From Candidatus Latescibacterota bacterium (GTDB lineage: Bacteria; Latescibacterota; UBA2968; GCA-2709665): a DNA stretch of 13,167 bases. Location of the stretch: positions 1 through 13,167 of the forward strand of contig JAAXHE010000004.1 of assembly GCA_012271065.1 (NCBI GenBank), written 5' to 3'. Both the position numbers and the translations under genes were made by a program. A model generated the notes under the pieces. That model saw only the letters and a list, made by a program, of their open reading frames with translations, made no database searches and was not told the DNA's origin. Shown one piece after another: positions 1 through 6,768 of the stretch. The first letter of the stretch is position 1. Each line of letters opens with the position of its first letter.

Positions 1-9
1 ACCTTTTTT

Positions 10-1200
10 ATGAATAATTCAGGTTACGAAATGTCTGCGCTCCCGTACAAAATCCTGGTAGTGGACGACGAGCCCGACCTGGAACCGCTCATGCTGCAGC
101 GCATGCGGCGACCGATTCGGAGAGGCCGCTACACCTTCGTGTTTGCACGTAACGGTATAGAGGCTCTCGAGCGGTTGCACGACGACGACACAATCGATAT
201 GGTGCTATCCGACATCAATATGCCCCAGATGGACGGCCTCACCCTGCTGGATCAGATACCCAAGGTGGACCCCAACATCCGTTCCGTGATTATATCGGCG
301 TATGGAGACATGAAAAACATCCGGATCGCCATGAATCGGGGTGCGTTCGACTTCGTCACCAAGCCCATAGACTTCTCCGACCTTCAGGTGACCATCGATC
401 GAACCATGCGCCATCTGATCGAATGGCGTGAAGCGCTGGAGTCGCGTGACAAGCTGATCGCCCTGCAGAACGAACTGGACGTGGCCAGCAAGATGCAGCA
501 GTCGATACTGCCCACGAGGTTCCCTGAGAATCTGTCCTATCAGGCATACGGCAGCATGGAACCCGCCCGCAACGTCGGCGGTGACTTCTTCGACATCATC
601 CGGCTGGACGGCGGACGCATAGGAATCGCTATCGCTGACGTGTCTGACAAGGGCGTACCCGCGGCCCTGTTCATGATGTCAAGCCGGACGGTGTTGCGGG
701 GTGCGGCAATCGGGACGACGAGCCCCGGCGATGTACTGTACGAAATGAACAATGCACTTTACGAAAACAACGAAGCCGCGATGTTCGTCACGGTTTTCTA
801 CGCAGTATTCGATCCCGCCAATCGTCAGTTCGTGTACGCAAATGGCGGACACAACACGCCGCTCATCGTAAACGCGGCCGGGCAGGCCGAACCGCTGCCG
901 CTGACCGGCGGTGTCGCCCTCGCTATGTTGCCGGACATCGAATACAGGTACAATTCGGTCACGCTTGCCCCGGGTGATACCGTCGTTCTTTATACGGACG
1001 GTGTTACTGAAGCCATAAACGACGTCGAGGAAGAGTTCGGAATGGATCGCCTGCAAAACGTCTTCACCGGCGCACCTCCTAAGGACGCCCGTGAAGCCAA
1101 CGACGCGATATTTAGCGCTGTGAGAGGATTTGTAGGCGAAACTCCCCAATTCGACGACATTACCTGCGTTACGTTTCGAAACAGAGGGCCGGAAGCGTGA
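10..1200 (+). CDS. Response-regulator PP2C (RsbU/SpoIIE-type) serine phosphatase
   Basis: Cytoplasmic fusion of a CheY-like receiver and a PP2C/SpoIIE phosphatase, 396 aa. The receiver (about residues 14-130) has the acidic pair D19/D20, phospho-acceptor D68 in the LSDINMPQMDG motif, S96 at the switch position and K118 in VTKPID. A helical linker follows (about 135-170). The phosphatase domain (about 172-392) keeps its metal-binding acidic residues in GGDFFD (D192), ADVSDKG (D210), YTDGVTE (D330) and FDDIT (D382/D383). By family, such proteins dephosphorylate a STAS anti-anti-sigma protein when the receiver is phosphorylated. The next gene, an RsbW-like kinase, begins inside its stop codon (GTGA), so the two are translationally coupled. 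The likely phosphodonor is the histidine kinase three genes downstream (inference). ATG at 10 and ATG at 31 are both possible starts. Neither has a clear ribosome binding site, and only nine bases lie upstream. Confidence 0.93.
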   Translation: MNNSGYEMSALPYKILVVDDEPDLEPLMLQRMRRPIRRGRYTFVFARNGIEALERLHDDDTIDMVLSDINMPQMDGLTLLDQIPKVDPNIRSVIISAYGDMKNIRIAMNRGAFDFVTKPIDFSDLQVTIDRTMRHLIEWREALESRDKLIALQNELDVASKMQQSILPTRFPENLSYQAYGSMEPARNVGGDFFDIIRLDGGRIGIAIADVSDKGVPAALFMMSSRTVLRGAAIGTTSPGDVLYEMNNALYENNEAAMFVTVFYAVFDPANRQFVYANGGHNTPLIVNAAGQAEPLPLTGGVALAMLPDIEYRYNSVTLAPGDTVVLYTDGVTEAINDVEEEFGMDRLQNVFTGAPPKDAREANDAIFSAVRGFVGETPQFDDITCVTFRNRGPEA

Positions 1201-1616
1201 GCGCGAGACAATCCTTTCGCATAAAGGCCGATCTCGATGAACTGCGGCAGGTCGCAGCAGCAGCCGAAGAACTGGGGCTGCAGGAAGACTTGTCGCCCGC
1301 GCTCGTTCATCAGGTTGACCTTGCCATCGAGGAAATCGGCAACAACGTAATCCGGCATGGGTTCGAAGGCGGACCTGGCGAGATTGAGATTACCCTGACG
1401 TCGGAATCCGACACGATTACAATTGAGATAGCGGATGACGGCCGGGCTTTCAATCCCTTGAAAGACGCCCCCATACCTGATGTGGAAGCGGCGCTCGAAG
1501 ATCGGCCCATCGGCGGCCTTGGCGTTCACCTGGTCCTTACCATGATGGACGAGATGCACTACAAGCGGAAGAACGGGCGGAACCACCTGACGCTGGTGAA
1601 GCGGAGGACCGAATGA
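1197..1616 (+). CDS. RsbW/SpoIIAB-like anti-sigma factor kinase (HATPase_c_2)
   Basis: Small soluble GHKL-fold ATPase of 139 aa, the usual length for RsbW/SpoIIAB-type serine kinases. The N-box is AIEEIGNNVIRHGF, with E46 as presumed catalytic base and N50 as magnesium ligand. The G1 box is IADDGRAFNP (D80/D81), and the glycine-rich lid is RPIGGLGVHLV. By family it would bind and inhibit a sigma factor or other target, or phosphorylate a STAS antagonist, opposing the PP2C phosphatase encoded just upstream. The GTG start at 1197 overlaps the upstream stop by 4 bp. The ATGA at its own end starts the next gene, so expression is tightly coupled on both sides. No STAS gene or sigma factor is visible here, so the target is unknown. 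Confidence 0.9.
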   Translation: MSARQSFRIKADLDELRQVAAAAEELGLQEDLSPALVHQVDLAIEEIGNNVIRHGFEGGPGEIEITLTSESDTITIEIADDGRAFNPLKDAPIPDVEAALEDRPIGGLGVHLVLTMMDEMHYKRKNGRNHLTLVKRRTE

Positions 1617-2794
1617 GATCGAACTTTCTCCGGGGGATGTCGCTGCTCGTCGTGTGGGCGGCGCTTTCGAGCGACGCGGAAGCCGGCGAGTTCGAAAACG
1701 GCGTCTCCGACGAGCACATTCTCTTCGGCCAGTCCGCCGCCTTCAGCGGCCCAGCCGCGCAACTCGGTACGGACATGAAGCGCGGCATCGAAGCCGCGTT
1801 TCATGAGATCAACAAGCGCGGTGGTGTCCACGGGCGCCGGCTGGAGCTTGTTTCCCGTGATGACGCGTACGAGCCGGAGGCGGCCATTGCAAACACCCTC
1901 TATCTCATCAATGAGGCGAAGGTTTTCGCACTCATCGGCGCCGTAGGAACACCCACCTCACGTTCAGCCACACCTGTCGCCGCGGAAGCCAATATTCCGT
2001 ATATCGCCCCATTCACTGGCGCGGCATTCCTGCGCGACCCTGATTGGAACAACGTGATAAACCTGAGGGCGTCGTACAACCAGGAAACGGAGGAAATGGT
2101 CGCGCGCCTGACCGGCGATCTCGGTATCAAGCGGATCGCAGTCATGTACCAGGACGATTCCTTCGGCCGAGCCGGGTACCATGGCGCACGCCGGGCACTC
2201 GAACGGCGCGGGATGGAGGCCGTGGCTGTAGGTTTGTATCCGCGCAATACCACGGCGGTAAAAACGGCACTGCTCGACCTGCGCATGGCAAACCCTGAAG
2301 CGGTGATCCTGGTCGGCGCGTATGAACCGGTCGCGACTTTTATCGCGTGGGCGAGGCACATCGGTACGGACCCCGTTTTCATTACAATCTCTTTCGTGGG
2401 CAGCAATGCTCTCGCAAAGCAGTTGGGGCCGGCCGGAGCGGGCGTCTATGTCACACAGGTCGTACCCTTTCCAACCGACGACTACTTCCGCGTGGCGTCT
2501 ACCTACCGCCGGGCACTGTCGTCATACGATCCTGAGGCCGTTCCCGGGTTCGTTTCATTCGAAGGGTACCTGGCCGGTCGCCTCGCCGCAGCGGGGCTCC
2601 ACCGCTGCGGCGCCGACGTCAATCGGGCGACCTTTCTCAACAGCCTCCGCAGCACAAGAGTCGTCGATATCGACGGATTTGAACTGCAATACGGCAGCAA
2701 GGACAATCAGGGGTCGGATGCCGTGTTCCTGACGATGATCGGTCGTGACGGCCGGTATTATCCGATCGATACGCTCGAGGAAGCGGGGCCGTGA
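1613..2794 (+). CDS. Periplasmic solute-binding protein, LivJ-type (Peripla_BP_6)
   Basis: Secreted type I periplasmic binding protein of 393 aa. A signal peptide occupies about residues 1-25: basic MRSNFLRG, a hydrophobic core, and likely cleavage after AEA. The mature part opens with ILFGQSAAFSGPAAQLG, the standard first strand and ligand loop of branched-chain amino acid/amide binding proteins. It continues through GAVGTPTSRSATPVA and the interdomain strand RIAVMYQDDSFGRAGY. The ligand cannot be assigned. The family binds amino acids, short amides, urea or aromatic acids. No permease or ATPase gene is nearby. The gene overlaps the RsbW-like gene by ATGA and the histidine kinase gene by GTGA, so it is probably a ligand-sensing partner of that kinase rather than part of a transporter (inference). 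Confidence 0.92.
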   Translation: MRSNFLRGMSLLVVWAALSSDAEAGEFENGVSDEHILFGQSAAFSGPAAQLGTDMKRGIEAAFHEINKRGGVHGRRLELVSRDDAYEPEAAIANTLYLINEAKVFALIGAVGTPTSRSATPVAAEANIPYIAPFTGAAFLRDPDWNNVINLRASYNQETEEMVARLTGDLGIKRIAVMYQDDSFGRAGYHGARRALERRGMEAVAVGLYPRNTTAVKTALLDLRMANPEAVILVGAYEPVATFIAWARHIGTDPVFITISFVGSNALAKQLGPAGAGVYVTQVVPFPTDDYFRVASTYRRALSSYDPEAVPGFVSFEGYLAGRLAAAGLHRCGADVNRATFLNSLRSTRVVDIDGFELQYGSKDNQGSDAVFLTMIGRDGRYYPIDTLEEAGP

Positions 2795-4989
2795 TTGGCA
2801 CACTGAAACAGCTTCTCAAAGGCCGCTTCCGCATCGCCACGCAGCTCTATCTGGGAATAGGAGGCGCGGTTGCCATCACCATGGTCGCCAGTCTGGTCGG
2901 GTGGCTCTCATTCGATCTCGTAGGCGACATTCAGAACCGTGTGAACGAGGGCAGCGTTCCGGAAATGGCCGCTGCCTTTGGGGTCGCCCAGCAAAGCGGA
3001 ACCCTGGTCGCAGCAGCGCCCCGTTTGACGTCAGCGGCGACGGTGGATGATTTCGACCGCGTAAAGGCGGATATCGCTGACGAGCGCAGGGCCTTCGAAT
3101 CACAGTTGGCGGCCCTGATGCGAAGGGACACCAGGAAGGAAGACGAGGAGCGTTTCGGCAAAATACACGAATACGCCGCAGCGCTCACGTCAAACATCGA
3201 AGCGATTGAGCATGAAGTCGCCGAGTTGTTCGAGGTAAACGCGCGCAGCGAAGCATTTCGCATGGAACTGTCCGATCTGCGTGCCAAATTGTTCGGCATG
3301 CTGATTCCGGCTATTGACGATCAACTCTTCTACGCGATGACCGGCTATCGTAACATAGGCCAGCCGCCCGCGCCTCGCGAGCGGCATTTTTCAAACGAAG
3401 AATTCGATCGTTATCGCCACCTGGCCGACTTGAAAGCCGATGCCACTATTGCGACGCAACTCCTGTCAAGTTCATTCAACCTGTCCGACGCACTCCTGCT
3501 GGAGCCGCTGCGGGAGCGCTTCGAGGCGGCGGCAGGGCGCATCGAACGCAGCTTGTCGGCACTCGGCGCCTCACCGTGGAGCGATCAGATCGCCCCGCAC
3601 CTGAATCGGCTCTTCGAGCTGGGCGTGGGGAAGCAGGGCGGTTTCGATCTGATCGTTAGAGAGTTCGAACTTACTGACCGGCAACGAAACCTTCTCCTGG
3701 ACAACCTGAGACTCGAAATCAAACTCGGTGCGGAAGTAGAGGGACTCGTCGGCGCCGCCCGCGAACGCACGCGAGAGGCCACGCTGGCATCCACACAGGC
3801 AATTGGAACCGGCCGCAGCGTTTTACTGGGACTGAATGTGGTCAGCATCAGTGGAGCCGTGTTGATCGCGTGGCTATTTGTAGGCCGGGTGTTGTTGCGC
3901 CGGCTCGAACGCCTGTCGGACAGGATGCGGGCCATGGCCGATGGGGACCTGGAAGCCAAGGTCGATATCAGCGGGCACGATGAAGTTGCCGATATGGCGG
4001 CGGCACTGGAAGTATTCCGACGGCATGCCCTCGAGGTCCAACGCCTGAACCTCGTCGAAAAGCTGGCCGAGGAGCTACGCGGGAAAAACGAACAGCTGGA
4101 AGCCGTGCTGGAGGACCTCCGAAAGGCCCAGGACCAGATCGTGATGCGCGAAAAACTGGCTGCGCTCGGCGAACTGACCGCCGGGGTCGCTCACGAAATC
4201 AAGAACCCCCTGAATTTCGTCAAGAACTTCTCCGAGGTCTCCCAGGAACTTCTGGAGGAACTTGGGGAAGAACTCGAGGACACGCTCAGCGAAGAAGGCG
4301 GTGAACTTGACGAAGAACAGCGCGAGCTCGTCCAGGAAATCTGCCAGGACCTCAACGACAACCTCGCACGCATCAGGGAACACGGCGAGCGCGCCAACCG
4401 GATTGTCCAGGATATGCTGTCAATGGGCCGGGGTTCCGCCCAGCGACAGGCCACAAACATCAACAATCTGCTCGACGAACACGCCAGGCTCGCGTACCAC
4501 AGCGCAAGGGCGAGCGACACGGAATTTCAACTCGACATCCAACAGGATCTGGATCCGTCAGTGGGCGAAGTCGAAGTGGTTCCGCAGGATCTGGGGCGCG
4601 TGTTTCTGAACGTGGTAACCAATGGCTGCCACGCGACAGACGAAAAACGACGCGAGAATGCAGAATCGGACAACGTAGAGCCGTACATGCCAACGCTCTG
4701 GCTGAAGACCCGCCGCGGCCCGGAACACCTCGAAGTACGCATAAGAGATAACGGCAAAGGGATTCCGCCCGACGTTGTCGACAGAATATTTAATCCTTTC
4801 TTTACGACCAAGCCTACCGACCAGGGCACGGGGCTGGGTCTCGCCCTTTCGAACGATATCGTGCGCGAGCACGGAGGAAGCATTCGTGTCGAAACCGAAC
4901 CCGGTGAGTTTACCGAAATGGTGGTCGAAATACCGCTTGAAGCGCCCGCATTGGTAGGAGAGCCGACGACCGAAGAGGACGCAAGCTGA
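2791..4989 (+). CDS. Membrane sensor histidine kinase with HAMP domain
   Basis: Inner-membrane sensor kinase of 732 aa. TM1 is about residues 19-41. A large, mostly helical extracytoplasmic domain spans about 43-340, and I recognise no named family in it. TM2 is about 343-368, followed by HAMP at about 366-420 (motif MADGDLEAKVDISGHDEVADM) and a coiled coil to about 460. The dimerisation/phosphoacceptor helix has H468 in GVAHEIKNPLNF. An acidic stretch (about 486-515) precedes the second helix, which ends in RIVQDMLSMGRG. The ATPase domain has N-box N611, G1 DNGKGIP (D653), an F-box FNPFFTTKP and G2 GTGLGLAL (679-686). All residues needed for autophosphorylation are present. The GTG start overlaps the upstream binding-protein stop (GTGA). 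There is no receiver in this protein. The only receiver in the window is in the PP2C phosphatase, its probable partner (inference). Confidence 0.94.
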   Translation: MIGTLKQLLKGRFRIATQLYLGIGGAVAITMVASLVGWLSFDLVGDIQNRVNEGSVPEMAAAFGVAQQSGTLVAAAPRLTSAATVDDFDRVKADIADERRAFESQLAALMRRDTRKEDEERFGKIHEYAAALTSNIEAIEHEVAELFEVNARSEAFRMELSDLRAKLFGMLIPAIDDQLFYAMTGYRNIGQPPAPRERHFSNEEFDRYRHLADLKADATIATQLLSSSFNLSDALLLEPLRERFEAAAGRIERSLSALGASPWSDQIAPHLNRLFELGVGKQGGFDLIVREFELTDRQRNLLLDNLRLEIKLGAEVEGLVGAARERTREATLASTQAIGTGRSVLLGLNVVSISGAVLIAWLFVGRVLLRRLERLSDRMRAMADGDLEAKVDISGHDEVADMAAALEVFRRHALEVQRLNLVEKLAEELRGKNEQLEAVLEDLRKAQDQIVMREKLAALGELTAGVAHEIKNPLNFVKNFSEVSQELLEELGEELEDTLSEEGGELDEEQRELVQEICQDLNDNLARIREHGERANRIVQDMLSMGRGSAQRQATNINNLLDEHARLAYHSARASDTEFQLDIQQDLDPSVGEVEVVPQDLGRVFLNVVTNGCHATDEKRRENAESDNVEPYMPTLWLKTRRGPEHLEVRIRDNGKGIPPDVVDRIFNPFFTTKPTDQGTGLGLALSNDIVREHGGSIRVETEPGEFTEMVVEIPLEAPALVGEPTTEEDAS

Positions 4990-5176
4990 AGTCACTACGG
5001 GGAGCCGGTCTGACCCCGGCAAAGGACTCTTGAGAGCGCCGGAGCCGATCGAGGCTAGGAGGACCCTCGCTCTTCACCACGGTGCTCCGCCGTGCAGGGA
5101 TTCGCGGGCAGACAGTCATGGCGGATTGATCCGCTTGTTAAACGCCTTTTCAACGTGGAGACGAGGCCTGGCCGAA
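4990..5176 (+). other. Intergenic spacer between histidine kinase and lipoprotein genes
   Basis: This 187-bp spacer holds no convincing gene. Small inverted repeats occur: GCCGG/CCGGC near 5005-5020, CACGG/CCGTG at 5078-5094, and GCGGA/TCCGC at 5121-5134 followed by a weak T-containing run. None has the T-tract of a good intrinsic terminator. An AGGAGG at 5057-5062 has no start codon at a usable distance. The downstream gene may have its own promoter here, but I see no clear hexamers. Confidence 0.4.
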
Positions 5177-6688
5177 ATGCCGTTCAGTTTTCGCAGTGCA
5201 TTCCTGGTGGCGTACGCCGCGGGTCTGATCTGGGGCTGCGGCGGCGAGCGTGCGGTTGAACCCTTGATGTCCGGCATGGAGGAAGCGTCGGATCAGCCGC
5301 TGGGAAAACTCGCCTTCGATGACAACTCATCCCGGGCAGTTGTGGTGGCAACCGTGCTTGGCGACGACGCGCCATTGGGGGGAGTCGCCGTCGCGTTCGC
5401 TCGTTCGATCTCCGGACTGCCGCCAAGTTTCACGTGGACCGACACAACGGATGCGTATGGGCGAGCGCGCGTGGATATCGCCGGTGCAGGGGGCTACTTT
5501 CAGGTACGGGCTACGCGTGGCGGCAACCTTCTGGGTTCGTGGTCGAGTATTCCAGTCAACAGCGGGCAAAGAGTAACGGTCGACCTGCCGGTCGGAGGGA
5601 CGGCGAGGGTGACCGACGCGTCCGTTCTCGCGTCGGGGCGTCTTCCGGCGGAAATTCGGGTTGGTGTCGTCCTGCCCGAGACGGGTGACGGCAAGTCCGT
5701 CGGTCACTTCGTAAGAAGTGGAATGGAACTGGCGCGAGAAGAGGTCAACCGGTATGAACTCGGCTCATCGACACTTCGATTCATCGTAGAAGACAGTGAG
5801 AGCATGCCGGAGGTCGCGGCAGCGGCCTTCGAAAAGCTGATTCACGATGACGAAGTTTCGGTAATTCTGGGCCCCGGTTACTCTTCTTCGGCGGCCGTGG
5901 CCTTTCCGATTGCCCAGCAGAACAGCGTCGTGGCCTTCAGCCCGACCGCGGCAGCCGCCGGCTTGGGCGCGATCGGCGACTTTGTATTCAGGGTTCCCGC
6001 GCCTGTTAGCCGAATCGCGCAAAGCACACTCGAAATTGCAAAAGCGAAACTGCAGTTGAATCGGGTTGCCGTCATATACGACAGCACAGACGTATTCTCA
6101 ACGAGTGGTTTCGAAGAAACCGGGAAGGCACTCAGTGCCCTGGGCGTGGAGACGCTTACGGCCGAGGCGTTCGCAACCGGACAAACCGATTTTTCCGCCG
6201 AACTGAGCCGGATAAACAACCTGAAACCGGATGTCATCCTTGTCTGGACCCGGCCGCTGCAAAGGGTCGTGATTCCCGTTCAGGGCCGCGAGCTTGGAAT
6301 TCCTTACGAGATTCCTTTCCTCGTTTTCGGTTTTGCTTCAAGCCAGATCGAACAGGCAGGCCCTGCGGCGGAGGGAGTGATTACAGGGACGTTCTGGTCT
6401 CGTTCAATCGACACGCCGGCGAATCGCGCATTTATCGAGAATTACCGCGCCAGATTCGGTGGCGAACCCGATCTGTTCGCGGCGGAAGGATATGTGTGCG
6501 TGCGGATTCTTGCTGCCGCACTTATAAGGGCCGGTTCAACGAGTTCCGAGTTGGTCAGGGACGCGCTGGCCACCATCGAGATGCCGACCGTTGTCGGACA
6601 GTTCGCGTTCGATGCGAATGGCGACCCGACTTATCCGGCGGTTCTGCAGGTGGTCAGGAACGGCAAATTCGAAACTCTGGAGAACTGA
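5177..6688 (+). CDS. Putative lipoprotein: Ig-like domain fused to a LivJ-type binding protein
   Basis: Predicted membrane-anchored binding protein of 503 aa, read from ATG 5177. That start gives a short signal sequence MPFSFRSAFLVAYAAGLIWGC with lipidation candidate C21. The lipobox IWGC is imperfect, with Trp at -2. The frame is open back to a TTG at 5030, but those extra 49 residues do not resemble a protein domain. Residues about 43-140 look like a small beta-sandwich (bacterial Ig-like/carboxypeptidase-regulatory type: GVAVAF, TWTDTTDAYGRARVDI, YFQVRATRGG). The periplasmic binding domain runs from I160 (IRVGVVLPETGDGKSVG) to the end and includes VILGPGYSSSAAVAF and AVIYDSTDVFSTSGF. Its ligand is unknown. 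It follows the histidine kinase in the same direction with no permease gene, so a sensory or surface-capture role is plausible. The Ig-like domain may hold the binding lobe away from the membrane (inference). Confidence 0.85.
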   Translation: MPFSFRSAFLVAYAAGLIWGCGGERAVEPLMSGMEEASDQPLGKLAFDDNSSRAVVVATVLGDDAPLGGVAVAFARSISGLPPSFTWTDTTDAYGRARVDIAGAGGYFQVRATRGGNLLGSWSSIPVNSGQRVTVDLPVGGTARVTDASVLASGRLPAEIRVGVVLPETGDGKSVGHFVRSGMELAREEVNRYELGSSTLRFIVEDSESMPEVAAAAFEKLIHDDEVSVILGPGYSSSAAVAFPIAQQNSVVAFSPTAAAAGLGAIGDFVFRVPAPVSRIAQSTLEIAKAKLQLNRVAVIYDSTDVFSTSGFEETGKALSALGVETLTAEAFATGQTDFSAELSRINNLKPDVILVWTRPLQRVVIPVQGRELGIPYEIPFLVFGFASSQIEQAGPAAEGVITGTFWSRSIDTPANRAFIENYRARFGGEPDLFAAEGYVCVRILAAALIRAGSTSSELVRDALATIEMPTVVGQFAFDANGDPTYPAVLQVVRNGKFETLEN

Positions 6689-6768
6689 TAGCCAGTACCG
6701 GCATCGCTATTGCGAAACACGATTACTTGCGGCGCCGGCAACTTTAACCCGCAACTGCGATCGTTCAG
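6689..6768 (+). other. Short intergenic spacer upstream of the ATP-grasp gene
   Basis: This 80-bp gap separates the signalling genes from the ATP-grasp/alpha-E/transglutaminase group. It contains a TTGC/GCAA inverted repeat around the GC-rich core at 6726-6740. I see no recognisable consensus promoter, terminator or strong ribosome binding site, so I cannot say whether the two gene groups are separate transcripts. Confidence 0.35.

Noticed and set aside
990..1586. Long minus-strand open frame of 198 codons opposite the phosphatase and RsbW-like genes
   Set aside because: It lies opposite two genes with intact family motifs, spans their junction, and its translation shows no recognisable domain. 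It is a GC-driven shadow.
5057..5062. Perfect AGGAGG Shine-Dalgarno sequence in the 4990-5176 spacer
   Set aside because: No start codon follows at 5-13 nt. The nearest GTG, at 5082, is about 20 nt away and opens only a 15-codon frame.
5121..5134. GCGGATTGATCCGC hairpin as a terminator after the kinase gene
   Set aside because: The stem is only 5-6 bp and the following bases are not a T-run, so it is too weak to call.
5030..5176. TTG start at 5030 adding 49 residues to the lipoprotein
   Set aside because: The extra sequence is charged and domain-free and would bury the signal sequence. ATG 5177 gives a proper signal peptide with a Cys.
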